64,000 nucleotides of DNA from Pontibacter populi (lineage in GTDB: Bacteria; Bacteroidota; Bacteroidia; Cytophagales; Hymenobacteraceae). The notes beneath the pieces were generated by a model. It was given only the letters and a program-made list of their open reading frames with translations, was not told the DNA's origin and made no database searches. The stretch spans positions 992,001-1,056,000 of the forward strand of contig NZ_JAHWXQ010000001.1 in NCBI RefSeq assembly GCF_019336435.1, written 5' to 3'. Made by a program: the position numbers and the translations under genes. Shown here in pieces: positions 44,301 to 53,443 of the stretch (position 1 is the stretch's first letter; each line of letters begins with the position of its first letter).

Positions 44301-45118
44301 CTGAAAAAACACTGGAAGTAACAGCAACCAGAACGAACCCGGCACCGGGAGTACAAGCTAACGACCCGATGGACCAGGGACAGGTATATTACCTGGGCTT
44401 AATGCTGCCAGAAGCCGGCGACTATAGAATTGCCATTTCTTACGGCGAGGATGCTACGATCTATAGAAACAACCAGGCAAACGTACCTTACCCGCTGGGT
44501 ATACCAAATGTGTTCCTGATAACCGGAAACACTGCAGGTACCGATACCAATACCTATTTCTATTACTTCTACGACCTAAAAGTGAAAGCCCTGGGTTGTA
44601 AGAGCGAGCGCAAAGAGGTAACGGTTAAAGGTACAGAGCCACTTGCGCAGCCGGTAGTTTCCCGCGAAGGTCTGAAGTTGCGCTCCAGTGCAGCAGAAGG
44701 TAACCAGTGGTTCCTGAACGGAATAGCTATAGTTGGAGCTACTGCCCAGGAGTTCTCTCCTCAGGAGAGTGGAGAATACACCGTAGAAATTCAGAAAGAC
44801 GGCTGCGTATCGGACAGATCTCAGCTGTATCGCTTCTCTTATAAGCCGGAAAAAGCTGCGTTAGGAAAAGAGTTTGTAGTATCGCCTAATCCAAGCAAAG
44901 GCATGTTTACAATTGAAGGTGAACTCGCGCTGGATGATGTGGTAACCTTTACCGTTTATGATATGCTGGGTAACACCATGCGCAAAGGAAGCATAGACAA
45001 CTATAACGGCCAGTATGAAGCCCAGGTAGACCTCACTTCTGCTGCATCGGGCATGTACCTGCTGCGCATTCAGAAGAACGACGAGATTATTGTAAAACGA
45101 ATAGTAGTGCAGCATTAA
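41357..45118 (+). CDS. Secreted subtilisin-family protease with T9SS sorting domain, 1253 aa
   Basis: Extracellular serine peptidase (S8) exported by type IX secretion. Signal peptide RLSLWLAVISLATTTSALA. The catalytic triad: Asp in GLWDGGKVRETH (near residue 131), His in DIDDHATHVAGTMIASG (near 157), Ser in YSGTSMASPNVAG (near 388). Next come a P-domain-like beta sandwich, a GEVED-type domain (VFIDWNGNGSFADADEQVAV near 670-690), a CARDB-type adhesion domain (about 755-855), and a type A sorting domain at the end (VVSPNPSKGMFTIEG...MYLLRIQKNDEIIVKRIVV). Stand-alone gene with its own terminator. Confidence 0.95.
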   Translation: MRRLSLWLAVISLATTTSALAQQTEVRTNLKKLDKIATAAAKDYKANRAKALKIAKAQGWVIEKAYPDGSRISLQGLDSQGMPIYYITYNNARAAATVGTDQLWAGGSLGLTLSGSGSAVANKLGLWDGGKVRETHQELTGRVDQKDKPSDIDDHATHVAGTMIASGVNKLAKGMAFGNKMLAAYDFNSDVSEMATAAKDLLISNHSYGSITGWRYNSDRKGTATDPYWEWWGNTAISATEDYRFGFYDNSTAKWDQIAFEAPYYLIVKSSGNNRNENGPALGQPYFQRSSSGAFNLVTSRSEGLSSNDGYDIISTYGNAKNILTVGAVNPIANGYIQSSDVQISDFSSWGPTDDGRIKPDIVGNGVNVMSSVGTSNTAYAQYSGTSMASPNVAGSLLLLQEHYSNVMGGSVMRAATLKGLVIHTANEAGNAPGPDYIYGWGLLNMTRAATVITAAKASPNPKHLLAERLLQNNEVYSFDVVASGEGPLIVTISWTDPEASPVVSNLVNNRTPRLVNDLDLLILRNGTYYRPWTMDPANPAAAATPGDNKLDNVEQVFIANAVPGETYKIYVRHKGALAKGLQAYSMVASGIGGTTYCTSAPTSDQGARIESVTIDGTKISPTRAPGCTTYSNFTESLFTLESGQTRTIAITPGTCTTNASKIAKVFIDWNGNGSFADADEQVAVSGVITDNTTITAALKTPASARTGSKVRMRIVLSETTDAASVSPCGAYANGETQDYVVQLSKPAKDIEAILVSTAGQAICASPEQAIVVKIRNNGALPISDIPVTVKVRKNGKEISQLTTVYKGTINPLREAELTLTSFATEAGATYELEAVTTLQDDAQAANNTISASFTVPNPEPAPEASVFRCGDTPNYSLTGSGNGTIYWYTSATDTQPVAAGNQLQLPKQSIGTKMFAALNDFSATVGYRKKSDLPLGGYNQFTPDVTVKAYAPMMLESARLYIGHSGKITFTVYNQNNVQVSEKTLEVTATRTNPAPGVQANDPMDQGQVYYLGLMLPEAGDYRIAISYGEDATIYRNNQANVPYPLGIPNVFLITGNTAGTDTNTYFYYFYDLKVKALGCKSERKEVTVKGTEPLAQPVVSREGLKLRSSAAEGNQWFLNGIAIVGATAQEFSPQESGEYTVEIQKDGCVSDRSQLYRFSYKPEKAALGKEFVVSPNPSKGMFTIEGELALDDVVTFTVYDMLGNTMRKGSIDNYNGQYEAQVDLTSAASGMYLLRIQKNDEIIVKRIVVQH

Positions 45119-45136
45119 GCTAAACTATAACCCAAC

Positions 45137-45168
45137 AAAAAAGGCTCTGACTAATCAGAGCCTTTTTT
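45137..45168. terminator. Terminator of the subtilase gene
   Basis: AAAAAAGGCTCTGA, CTAA, TCAGAGCCTTTTTT; works in both directions between two convergent genes. Confidence 0.88.
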
Positions 45169-45295
45169 GTTTAAAGCGGTTTCGTTTTCAAAATATGTTA
45201 GCAGATAACTATAGCATAAAGCGTTACCAACTATAGTTTCGAGGTTGGAAGGCGATCTCAATTCAGCCAACTGTATTCTGCCTGCTGGTTTTAAA

Positions 45296-47845
45296 TTACA
45301 ATCTGCCTTTCCCGAATTTGTTTTTCAGGGTCAGGTAATCGATGTAGTACAGTACTTTTACAGACAGCATATTAGATTGCGGTGAGCTGAACGTATGGTT
45401 TACGTTATCAAAATAGCGCGATTTCAGTGTATGCACTTCTTCCCGGAAGGCATCTTTCCAGACAATTGCTAACTCACTACCAGGTGCAAACCACCATGAA
45501 TACACCATATCCAGGTTAAAGTAATTGGCATTCAGGTCATGGTTTGCATTGTAATGTGCCGGATTATAGTCAGTTTCGGCAATTTTGCCATCTTTATTCA
45601 AGATGAAATAGTCTCTATAGTTTACTTTGTACCAGTTATGGCGGGCCACCAGCGACAAAGACATACGGTTGTTAAAGGTATATTCCACCTGCAAGCTGTT
45701 CGATATTTCATCTACAGCCCGCAATCCGAATACAATACTATCTCCCTTAATCTCCTGCAGTGTAAATTTATTCTTCTCGCCCCTCAGGTTTTTAGCGAAT
45801 CCGATATCGTTGTGGCGATACCCGTTGTTAAACCTGTAAACCAATAAGAGCTTAGTACCTGCCCTGAAGCGCGGAGACACTTGGTAACTGAAGTTATTTC
45901 TGTTTCCGCGATCATCAAATTTGCGGTAATCCATACTTACATCCAGCGCAAACTTTTTGCTATAGTTGGTAGATACATAACCACCAACGCTATAGTTTAC
46001 CGGATATTCGTAGTACCAGCCTGCTGCACGTGCCTCAAAAAAGTCGTAAGTTTTAACAGGCTCCAGGTTTGCGTATAGTCCGACAGCTGTAAAGTTTTTA
46101 AGGGTGGCATTCAGGTTCGAGAAGATCACAAAATTCTGGAAAGTATCAGGCTTATACCTGCGCGCATAGATTGCACCAATATTGGTGTACATGTTCAGAA
46201 ACTTCCAGAAAGGCTGGTAAATGTTATAGTTAAAATTTACCGTTTCCTCCATACTGTTATTAGAGAACAGAATGCCCAGGTCGTTAGGGTTGTAGGTATC
46301 AGACTCAACGGAGTGGTTAAAGTTATAGGTAAACTTACCGCTTGTTTTGCCTGCTCCTACACTATAGGTATAGCCCAGTTTGGTATCGTTGGTAAAATAT
46401 TGCTGACTCAGGGCGGCTCTGCCATCTACTGCGTATTTGTTATCCTTAGTGTTTAGCCTGAAAAGGAATGCTGTTAAGTTGGCATCGTAGGTGCTGCCCT
46501 GGCGCATTACGTTGGTGTTTACAAGGGTAACATAGGAGTTGTTTTTGAGTGTCTGGTCCAGTACTGCTACATTATAGTTGGTAAGCGGCTGCACTTCACG
46601 CTCAAACTCAGCACCTGTTAGTGTATCTCGGAGCGTGGCATAGGCCCTGCCAATTACAGCATTAAACACACCCACACCAAGCCCTGACTTTGTACGGCCC
46701 GAGATCTTGGTACCGTTGATCATTTTGGTTTCAATGGGATTTTCAGCAACTATAACATGCTCCGGCAGGTCATCATCGGCCTTGCCGAAGTTTACAGGAA
46801 AGCCACCTACCCTGCGCGAGTAAAAGAATCCACCTTTGTTAAAGAGTTCTGTACCTTCTAAAAAGAAAGGCCTGTTCTCGTTATACTGTATCTCAAATGG
46901 CGAAAGATTAAGTACCTGGTTATCGGACTGTACCTGGCTAAAATCAGGCACCAGCGTCATGTCGAGAGTAAACGCATCGCTGATACCATACTTCAGGTCC
47001 ATGCCGCCACTAAACTTAACCTCCTCTTTATACTCTGTGCGGTCGGAGCCGCTGGCCCCGCTCGGAAAACGCTCTGCTGTGGCAGAAACATATGGCGTAA
47101 ACGACAGGCGCACCGGTGGTGTAATACTCTTAATACCTTTCAGCAAACCCCATTGGTTCACGAAACCATCTTTTGCCGGATCAACGTGGCTCCAGAAATA
47201 ACCCTGACGCGTAGACTGGCGGTTGCGCATAAAGTTAAGGCCCCACAACTGCTCTGGCCGCTCACTGAAACGGATGGCCGAATACGGAATTTTGACCTCT
47301 ACAAACCAAGTGTTGCCTTCTATAGTTGCATTGCTCTCCCATACAGCATTCCAGCTGAAATCTTCGCCAATCGAAGAGTAACGGGCATCAAGCTGCACAC
47401 CGGCAGGTGTTACAAAAAAGCCGTAGCCGTTTATCTCATCGTTATAAGTATCCAGGAAAACACCAAAGAAGTCAGAATTACCTGTATCGTCGCGGCCACT
47501 CAGGTTATCGAAAATGCTGTCGCGTGAAGCATCCTGAACTACGGCACCAATGTAAAGGGCAGCATCATCATACAGTATCTTTACCTGGGTAGGGTATCTT
47601 TCCTTCGGGCCCGGGTTCGGCCTGTTCTGAATAAAATCGGTAGCGATCTGGGCCTGCTGCCATTCAGGCTCGTCCAATACCCCGTCAATCTTAGGTGTTG
47701 ATGTTACCCGCAGTGCGTTCAGCTCTTTTTTTGCAGGTACAGACTGTGTTTTTTTGGTTGTCTGCCCCATTGCATGCAGGCCTGGTAAGCATAACAAGCT
47801 GCAACAGAAAGCCTGCAACATAAATGCCTGTAAATGTTTTTTCAT
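45296..47845 (-). CDS. DUF5916 outer-membrane protein with CBM9-like domain
   Basis: 849 aa, signal peptide LQAFMLQAFCCSLLCLPGLHA. Residues about 50-215 form a carbohydrate-binding-family-9-like domain (PKIDGVLDEPEWQQAQIATD, VKILYDDAALYIGAVVQDAS, WFVEVKIPYSAIRF). The rest is the DUF5916 region, rich in aromatic alternating strands with the pattern PFEIQYNENRPFFLEGTELF, looking like a C-terminal outer-membrane barrel. Common in Bacteroidota and often paired with proteases or TonB systems; function is not established. Convergent to the subtilase. Confidence 0.88.
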   Translation of the reverse strand: MKKHLQAFMLQAFCCSLLCLPGLHAMGQTTKKTQSVPAKKELNALRVTSTPKIDGVLDEPEWQQAQIATDFIQNRPNPGPKERYPTQVKILYDDAALYIGAVVQDASRDSIFDNLSGRDDTGNSDFFGVFLDTYNDEINGYGFFVTPAGVQLDARYSSIGEDFSWNAVWESNATIEGNTWFVEVKIPYSAIRFSERPEQLWGLNFMRNRQSTRQGYFWSHVDPAKDGFVNQWGLLKGIKSITPPVRLSFTPYVSATAERFPSGASGSDRTEYKEEVKFSGGMDLKYGISDAFTLDMTLVPDFSQVQSDNQVLNLSPFEIQYNENRPFFLEGTELFNKGGFFYSRRVGGFPVNFGKADDDLPEHVIVAENPIETKMINGTKISGRTKSGLGVGVFNAVIGRAYATLRDTLTGAEFEREVQPLTNYNVAVLDQTLKNNSYVTLVNTNVMRQGSTYDANLTAFLFRLNTKDNKYAVDGRAALSQQYFTNDTKLGYTYSVGAGKTSGKFTYNFNHSVESDTYNPNDLGILFSNNSMEETVNFNYNIYQPFWKFLNMYTNIGAIYARRYKPDTFQNFVIFSNLNATLKNFTAVGLYANLEPVKTYDFFEARAAGWYYEYPVNYSVGGYVSTNYSKKFALDVSMDYRKFDDRGNRNNFSYQVSPRFRAGTKLLLVYRFNNGYRHNDIGFAKNLRGEKNKFTLQEIKGDSIVFGLRAVDEISNSLQVEYTFNNRMSLSLVARHNWYKVNYRDYFILNKDGKIAETDYNPAHYNANHDLNANYFNLDMVYSWWFAPGSELAIVWKDAFREEVHTLKSRYFDNVNHTFSSPQSNMLSVKVLYYIDYLTLKNKFGKGRL

Positions 47846-47976
47846 AGTGAGTTTGCGCGTTCAATTTAAAGTAAGGTACAAATGTATGACATTGCCTGAT
47901 GCCGCATGTAAGCTTAATGAGATAAAGATGCAACAAACTCACAAATAGTTGCTTGAGCTAAGCCTAAACTATAAAA

Positions 47977-48007
47977 TAAAAAGCCACGCATGGCTGCGTG
48001 GCTTTTA
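47977..48007 (-). terminator. Terminator of the GroES-like operon
   Basis: AAAAAGCCACGCA, TGGC, TGCGTGGCTTTTA. The rest of the gap 47846-48154 shows only an AACTATA site and a short REP-like AGATCCTTTCAGGATGACA (48101-48119). Confidence 0.7.
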
Positions 48008-48154
48008 GAGAGGAGTAGTTTCAGGGCTGCTGTATCCCCTTCTGTTATTCTGTTAAGCAACCTGGTGAAGGAGAGGTTTAGCCTTTACTATTAACCCAAA
48101 AGATCCTTTCAGGATGACAAAATGGTTATCAAGCAGCTATATGGCTACTGTAAA

Positions 48155-48547
48155 CTATAGATCTTCTTCGCGCACCAGCATCAGTACTGCCGACTGCGGA
48201 ACTATAAAATATTTCTCGCCGATGTAGTTTATTTCAATGGCATCGCGTTGCAGGTAAATGGCCAGGTCGCCTTCTTTTGCCTGTAACGGTATATAGCGCA
48301 CATCTTCTTTGTCTTCGTCCCAGTCTTCTTCTTCAAAACTATAGTCGGCGGGAATCGGGTAGCCGGGACCTACGCGCATAATGTAGCCCTCCTGCACTTT
48401 TTCTTTTTCCTGCACACCGGGTGGCAGGTACAAACCGCTTTTGGTTTGCTCTTTAGATGATTTTGGTTTGATAAGAACCCTGTCACCTACTATAATGATC
48501 TTCTCCAGTTTATTCTTCTCAGATATTCTCATGGATAGTGTATGCAT
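48155..48547 (-). CDS. GroES-like protein with acidic insertion, 130 aa
   Basis: Co-chaperonin fold: IIVGDRVLIKPKSSKEQTKS near residue 18 and later GDLAIYLQRDAIEINYIGEK and YFIVPQSAVLMLVRE, in the order of a GroES barrel. The mobile-loop region is KSGLYLPPGVQEKEKVQEG. An acidic insertion (PADYSFEEEDWDEDKEDVRY) is absent from standard GroES, and no groEL partner is here, so it is a divergent family member rather than the main co-chaperonin. ATG at residue 6 is an alternative start. Its ATG overlaps the stop of the upstream gene (TAATG). Confidence 0.85.
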   Translation of the reverse strand: MHTLSMRISEKNKLEKIIIVGDRVLIKPKSSKEQTKSGLYLPPGVQEKEKVQEGYIMRVGPGYPIPADYSFEEEDWDEDKEDVRYIPLQAKEGDLAIYLQRDAIEINYIGEKYFIVPQSAVLMLVREEDL

Positions 48548-49077
48548 TAAATAGGATCTGCGGTTACTTTAAAGCGCATCGCTGCGTTAACGTTAACATC
48601 TTTAACCACAGTATTGCGCAGCTTGGCAGCAGTACGTAATGTGTAGCTGTCTTTTTTAATGTACTCATCCAGTTTGGCATTAGTCAGTTTCATATCCAGC
48701 GTTTTCACATCCTTTGGCACTTCTTCCAGGTAGGCAATGCGCACTTCATCCAGTCCGTCAGCTTTTATAAAGATCTCTATAGTTTCCAGGAAATCGAAAT
48801 CAGCGCTTTTTGCAGTATCAGCTATACTTAGAGTGAGTTTGTTAAGAGTTACATCTTTTACCAATTCGGCCCGGGTCCTGTTATTCTTAAAAGTCTCTTC
48901 GGAGTTAGTAGGCACTGTAATCGGGGCAAATGCTACCAGGCCAATCGGGAAGTTAGACTCTACAACTATAGTTTCTTCTTCGTTAATATAAAAGGTAAGC
49001 AGGTCGTCGATTGTATCGCAGGATGCGGTTGCAGCCAAAACAAAAAGCAGCATAACTGCAGCAAATAACTTTTTCAT
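48547..49077 (-). CDS. Hypothetical envelope protein, 176 aa
   Basis: Signal peptide LFAAVMLLFVLAATASC, probably a lipoprotein (Cys at residue 20). The remainder (VVESNFPIGLVAFAPITVPT, NKLTLSIADTAKSADFDFLE) is beta-rich without a recognised domain. Translationally coupled to the GroES-like gene by a one-base overlap. The 5' part has an exact AACTATAGTT at 48964-48973, which encodes T-I-V on the minus strand. Confidence 0.7.
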   Translation of the reverse strand: MKKLFAAVMLLFVLAATASCDTIDDLLTFYINEEETIVVESNFPIGLVAFAPITVPTNSEETFKNNRTRAELVKDVTLNKLTLSIADTAKSADFDFLETIEIFIKADGLDEVRIAYLEEVPKDVKTLDMKLTNAKLDEYIKKDSYTLRTAAKLRNTVVKDVNVNAAMRFKVTADPI

Positions 49078-49101
49078 GGGAAAGGGTAAACGTAAAAAAC
49101 T

Positions 49102-49135
49102 GGCCGGAGCAACTATAGTTTGATGGCTGCTCCGG
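49102..49135 (-). terminator. Terminator of hmgA with a motif in its loop
   Basis: GCCGGAGCA and TGCTCCGGC form a 9-bp stem. The loop holds the exact palindrome AACTATAGTT (49111-49120). It lies 19 bp past the hmgA stop. Confidence 0.65.
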
Positions 49136-49153
49136 CTATTAGAATAATATTTA

Positions 49154-50356
49154 TTAGTCCATCATATCAGCCGGGCGCGGACCATTGGTGTCGTGGTGTT
49201 CGCTCCAGCTCATCGGGTAATTCTTGTCCATCAGGTTTACGGCATATTCGGTCAGATGCAGCGGTTTAAAGGTGTCGATCATCACAGCATATTCGTGCGT
49301 TTCCTTTTTGCCGATGCTTGCCTCTACCGTGCCCGGGTGCGGACCATGCGGAATACCGCCCGGGTGTACTGTAAATGACGCCCTGTCTACGCCTTTTCGG
49401 CTCATAAAATCACCTTCCACGTAGTACAGCACCTCATCAGAGTCTACGTTAGAGTGGTTGTATGGCGCCGGTATAGCCAGTGGATGGTAATCGAACAGCC
49501 TTGGCACAAACGAGCAGATCACGAAGTTATGTGCCTCGAAGGTCTGGTGCACGGGAGGCGGCTGGTGGACGCGGCCGGTTATCGGTTCAAAATCATAGAT
49601 CGAGAACGCATACGGGAAGAAATACCCATCCCAACCTACAGCATCAAACGGACTGAATTCATAGTAATACTGGTGCAGATAACCTTCTTTTTTGATCTGT
49701 ACACGGTATTCGCCTTTCTCGGTTTCGGTAATGAGCTCTACCGGTGGGCGCATGTCGCGCTCACAGAACGGCGAGTGCTCCAGCAACTGGCCGAAGTGGT
49801 TACGGTAACGGCGCGGCGTTTCTACAGGGCTGTGACTTTCAATGATCAGCAGCCTTGTCTTACCTTCATCGAACCTGAATTTATGGATAACTGTGCGCGG
49901 AATTACCAGGTAATCGCCGGGCTTGAACGGGATGCGGCCCATCTGGGTAAGCAAATCGCCGCTGCCATCGTGTACAAAAACTACTTCGTCGCTGGCTGCA
50001 TTTTTATAGTAGTAGTTCATTTCGTGCTCGCTCGGGTTGCAGATGCTGATATCCACATCGTTGTTGAGCAGCACGGTTTTGCGCGCATCCAGGTAATCGG
50101 TTCCGGTCGTTTCGATCTGCAGCGTGCGCAGGTGGTGCGGCGCCAGTTTTATACCTTCGGCCACTTTTGGTTTAAAGGGCACAGGCTCCTCTATGCGGCT
50201 TATTTTGGTGGGAGGATTTATATGGTACAGCAACGACGAAACGCCACTGAAACCCAGCGTGCCCACCAGCTGCTCGGCATACAAACTGCCATCCGGCTGC
50301 CGGAACTGTGTGTGTCTTTTTGGAGGGATCTCTCCCAGTTTATAATAAAATGGCAT
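49154..50356 (-). CDS. hmgA: Homogentisate 1,2-dioxygenase
   Basis: Iron-dependent ring-opening of homogentisate in tyrosine and phenylalanine degradation. 400 aa cupin-type protein. Seen: LLYHINPPTKISRIEEPVPF near residue 40, DEVVFVHDGSGDLLTQMGRI near 128, NFVICSFVPRLFDYHPLAIP near 275 and YYVEGDFMSRKGVDRASFTV HPGGIPHGPHPG near 310, where the metal-binding His and Glu residues lie. A TACATTTG element is 46 bp upstream. Confidence 0.92.
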   Translation of the reverse strand: MPFYYKLGEIPPKRHTQFRQPDGSLYAEQLVGTLGFSGVSSLLYHINPPTKISRIEEPVPFKPKVAEGIKLAPHHLRTLQIETTGTDYLDARKTVLLNNDVDISICNPSEHEMNYYYKNAASDEVVFVHDGSGDLLTQMGRIPFKPGDYLVIPRTVIHKFRFDEGKTRLLIIESHSPVETPRRYRNHFGQLLEHSPFCERDMRPPVELITETEKGEYRVQIKKEGYLHQYYYEFSPFDAVGWDGYFFPYAFSIYDFEPITGRVHQPPPVHQTFEAHNFVICSFVPRLFDYHPLAIPAPYNHSNVDSDEVLYYVEGDFMSRKGVDRASFTVHPGGIPHGPHPGTVEASIGKKETHEYAVMIDTFKPLHLTEYAVNLMDKNYPMSWSEHHDTNGPRPADMMD

Positions 50357-50401
50357 GCGCTATAGCTTTATTTAAGGTATAACTTATAGTTGAGAGCTCT
50401 A

Positions 50402-50409
50402 CAAATGTA
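50402..50409 (-). promoter_or_regulatory. -7 element for hmgA
   Basis: CAAATGTA on the plus strand reads TACATTTG on the minus strand, the same octamer as the mnmD promoter, 46 bp before the hmgA start. Confidence 0.4.
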
Positions 50410-50430
50410 CAAATATCTGAGACAGTGCTT

Positions 50431-52092
50431 TTACACTCCGCCTTTTGCCAGTTTCTGTGCCCGCCCAAACTGCTTCAGCGCAGCCTGAAAATCTTCATCT
50501 GCTTCGTGCAGCACCGGGAAGAAACCAGCGTTACCATACACACTGCGTGCAATAAAGGCCTTCAGGTTGTTTCTTATCAGGCTTTTAGAACGGTTAAACT
50601 GCTCGGCATTATACTCTACTTCGCTTTTGCCTGCCAGCTTCACCATGTCCTGCAGCATTTTATCTGTTACATCAAAAGACTTTTTGTACTGCGCAAAGCT
50701 CATTTTCTCCAGTTGTTTCTGGTTGTTTTTGTAGTAGGCCAGGGCATATTCGCGCATTACGTTTTTGTTGTATAGCTGGCTCAGGTACTCCGAGAACGCT
50801 GTAGTATCGCGCGGCACGAACACATCCGGCATAATACCGCCACCGCCATATACTATACGACCTTTCGAGGTTTTATACTTCAGCGAATCTACAAACAAAC
50901 TGCTGTCCGGGTGAAAGTACTCGCCGCTCTCCAGTCGGTGCAACATGTCTTTAGCATACTCTTCAGTACCATTTTTATATGATTTCTGGATAGAGCGCCC
51001 GCTTGGCGTATAGTACCTGGATATAGTTAAGCGCAGCTCAGAACCATCATTCAGCGGGATCGGCATTTGCACCAGTCCTTTCCCAAACGAACGGCGGCCA
51101 ACTATAAGCCCGCGGTCATTGTCCTGTATAGCGCCGGCCACAATTTCTGAGGCAGATGCACTGCCTTCATCAAGCAGGATGATTAAAGGCCCGTTTTCAA
51201 AATCGCCCTTGGTACGTGCAAAGCTTTTAGAGTCGTATCGGGTGCCTTTGCCATCGGTGTAAACCAGTAGTTTGTTGCCAGCCAGAAACTCGTCGGCCAT
51301 ACGGGTAGCATGGTCCATGTAGCCACCGGGGTTGCCGCGCAGGTCAAGTATCAGCTGGTTCATACCTTTCTTTTTAAGACCGGTGAGTGCCTCCTTAAAC
51401 TCCTCAAAAGTATTAGCTGAGAAACGACTCACTTTGATGTAACCGGTCTTATCACCTACCATGTAGCTCACATCCACCGACACAGTAGGAATCTTATCGC
51501 GCTGAATGGTAAATGGCAGCAGTTTTGTATTACTGCCGCGCATAACGCTAATGTTAACTTTAGAACCTTTTTTGCCGCGCAGGCGCTTAAACACACCTTC
51601 GTTGGTAATGCCCGTCCCGGCTACTGTCTCGCCATCTACTTTTATAATCTTGTCTCCAGCCAGCAGACCAGCTGCTTCTGACGGGCCTCCGCTCAGAGGC
51701 GTGATCACATAAACGGTATCTTTAAAAATATTGAACTCCACTCCTATACCTTCAAAATCGCCTTCGAGGTACGAGCGGGCCATAGCCATATCTTTCGCCG
51801 GAATATAGGAGGTGTGCGGGTCCAGCTTCTCCAGCATTTCGGTTATGGCGTGGTCTGTCAGCGCTTCTATATCCACTGTGTCCACGTAGTCGCGGTCTAT
51901 GTAGCTTAGTATGTCACGGAACTTGAGGTAGCTTTTGGCAGTATCCTGCGGGTTGGTAGTGGATGGCGAAAAAGTGTTTGCCCCAATAAGTACGCCTGCT
52001 GCCAGAGCCAGCGCAATAAATAGCGGCAGTTTTATCTGAATAGGCGAATTGCGGATATCTTTCCTTTCTTCGCTGTGCTCCATTTTACTCAT
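50431..52092 (-). CDS. S41 family C-terminal processing peptidase
   Basis: Envelope serine protease of the CtpA type. Start taken at ATG 52092 (MSKMEHSEERKDIRNSPIQI), because the longer frame adds a 12-residue non-family tail. One membrane anchor (LPLFIALALAAGVLIGANTF) is followed by a PDZ domain (about residues 95-175) and the S41 catalytic core: Ser in DEGSASASEIVAGAI and Lys in VGRRSFGKGLVQMPI. C-terminal helical region to the end. ATG 52083 is another possible start. Confidence 0.92.
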   Translation of the reverse strand: MSKMEHSEERKDIRNSPIQIKLPLFIALALAAGVLIGANTFSPSTTNPQDTAKSYLKFRDILSYIDRDYVDTVDIEALTDHAITEMLEKLDPHTSYIPAKDMAMARSYLEGDFEGIGVEFNIFKDTVYVITPLSGGPSEAAGLLAGDKIIKVDGETVAGTGITNEGVFKRLRGKKGSKVNISVMRGSNTKLLPFTIQRDKIPTVSVDVSYMVGDKTGYIKVSRFSANTFEEFKEALTGLKKKGMNQLILDLRGNPGGYMDHATRMADEFLAGNKLLVYTDGKGTRYDSKSFARTKGDFENGPLIILLDEGSASASEIVAGAIQDNDRGLIVGRRSFGKGLVQMPIPLNDGSELRLTISRYYTPSGRSIQKSYKNGTEEYAKDMLHRLESGEYFHPDSSLFVDSLKYKTSKGRIVYGGGGIMPDVFVPRDTTAFSEYLSQLYNKNVMREYALAYYKNNQKQLEKMSFAQYKKSFDVTDKMLQDMVKLAGKSEVEYNAEQFNRSKSLIRNNLKAFIARSVYGNAGFFPVLHEADEDFQAALKQFGRAQKLAKGGV

Positions 52093-52413
52093 AGTTCTTT
52101 GTGTGTCTGTGTAGTATCCGCTCAACAACTAAGCCACAATACCAATTACTCTTAAATATACGGAAGGGCTACTTATCTATACAAATACAAATTTAACAGG
52201 GTTGCGTTTTACCGCACTACTACAGCCAGTGTTATAGTTTAAGAGTTATAGAGTTTGTGAGTTTTGGAGTGAATTAAGTTTGGAAGTTAGAAGGTTAAAA
52301 AGTTAGAAAGTCAGGAGTCAAGGTTTATAGGTGAACACTTCAATCTTAAACAATACAGCAATTCAACAATTAAACCTCCAAACAATCAACAATTAACAAT
52401 CAGCATAAATACT

Positions 52414-52421
52414 TACCTTTG
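52414..52421 (+). promoter_or_regulatory. -7 element for ruvX-def
   Basis: TACCTTTG, 17 bases before ATG 52439. It suggests a leader of about 10 nt. The preceding AACAATTAACAATCAGCAT-type repeat stands where the TTG would be. Confidence 0.4.
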
Positions 52422-52438
52422 TGGTGCAAAAGCAAACT

Positions 52439-52858
52439 ATGGGCAGGATACTGGCAATTGATTACGGAACAAAACGCGTTGGCATAGCCGCTACGGATGT
52501 GCTGCAAATAGCTGCCAACCCGCTGGATACGGTACACTCCAAAGATGCGCTGGCTTACCTGAAAGCCTATGTGCAACGCGAACCCGTAGAGGCTATAGTT
52601 ATAGGCATGCCGCGCCGCCTTTCCGGCGAAGATTCGGATGCAACGCAGCATGTTGTCGGGTTTATGCGTATTCTTCAGAAAGAGTTTCCGGCTATACCGG
52701 TACATACCATAGACGAGCGTTTTACATCTAAAATGGCACAGGCGGCTATGCTGGCCGGCGGCCTTAAAAAGAAAGACCGCCAGGACAAAGGCACTGTAGA
52801 CCGTGTGAGTGCAGCCATCATTTTACAATCGTATTTAGAGAGCAAAAACATATTATGA
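52439..52858 (+). CDS. ruvX: Putative pre-16S rRNA nuclease / Holliday junction resolvase YqgF
   Basis: 139 aa from ATG 52439. RNase H-like fold: MGRILAIDYGTKRVGIAATD (first catalytic Asp), VIGMPRRLSGEDSDATQHVV, and TIDERFTSKMAQAAMLAGGL with the Asp-Glu pair, then DRVSAAIILQSYL. YqgF processes the 5' end of 16S rRNA in E. coli; a junction-resolving role is also proposed. Overlaps def by 4 bp (ATGA). Confidence 0.92.
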   Translation: MGRILAIDYGTKRVGIAATDVLQIAANPLDTVHSKDALAYLKAYVQREPVEAIVIGMPRRLSGEDSDATQHVVGFMRILQKEFPAIPVHTIDERFTSKMAQAAMLAGGLKKKDRQDKGTVDRVSAAIILQSYLESKNIL

Positions 52859-53424
52859 TTTACCCTATTGTAGCCTACGGCGACCCTGTACTTAAAACAG
52901 AAGCAGACGATCTACCAAAGGATTTCCCGAACCTGAAAGAACTGGTAGACGACATGTATACCACTATGTACCATGCGCATGGCGTTGGCCTGGCAGCACC
53001 GCAGATCGGTAAAGCCATCCGCCTGTTCGTGATAGATTCGGAGCCGATGATGGACGATAAAGACGAAGGAAAAGGTGTAAAAAAAGCCTTTATTAACGCT
53101 GAGATACTGGAAGAATCCGGTGACGAGTGGGGTTTTGAAGAAGGCTGTTTAAGTATACCTGGCGTGCGCGAAACTGTTTACCGCCCGGAGCGCATTGTTA
53201 TCCGTTACTTTGATGAGGAATGGAATGAGCACACCGATACCTATGATGGCATGACTGCCCGTGTTATACAGCACGAGTACGACCACATCGAAGGCATTCT
53301 GTTCACAGACCACCTGAACGGCCTGAAAAAGCGCCTGATTAAAAATAAGCTGACCAAAATATCCAAAGGCGAAGTAGACGCAGACTATAAAATGAAGTTC
53401 CCGGCTGCTGATAAGCGCCGCTAA
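52855..53424 (+). CDS. def: Peptide deformylase
   Basis: Removes the N-formyl group from nascent proteins, Fe/Zn enzyme. 189 aa. The three motifs are HGVGLAAPQIG (residues about 42-52), EEGCLSIPGV and QHEYDHIEGILF (HEXXH-type). Coupled with ruvX. The stop codon is followed by TAAACTATAGTTTA, with an exact palindrome at 53424-53433. Confidence 0.96.
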   Translation: MIYPIVAYGDPVLKTEADDLPKDFPNLKELVDDMYTTMYHAHGVGLAAPQIGKAIRLFVIDSEPMMDDKDEGKGVKKAFINAEILEESGDEWGFEEGCLSIPGVRETVYRPERIVIRYFDEEWNEHTDTYDGMTARVIQHEYDHIEGILFTDHLNGLKKRLIKNKLTKISKGEVDADYKMKFPAADKRR

Positions 53425-53443
53425 ACTATAGTTTAGTAACATG

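Noticed and set aside
49454-50365. Plus-strand 303-aa frame opposite hmgA
   Set aside because: Antisense shadow; the minus strand encodes a complete homogentisate dioxygenase.
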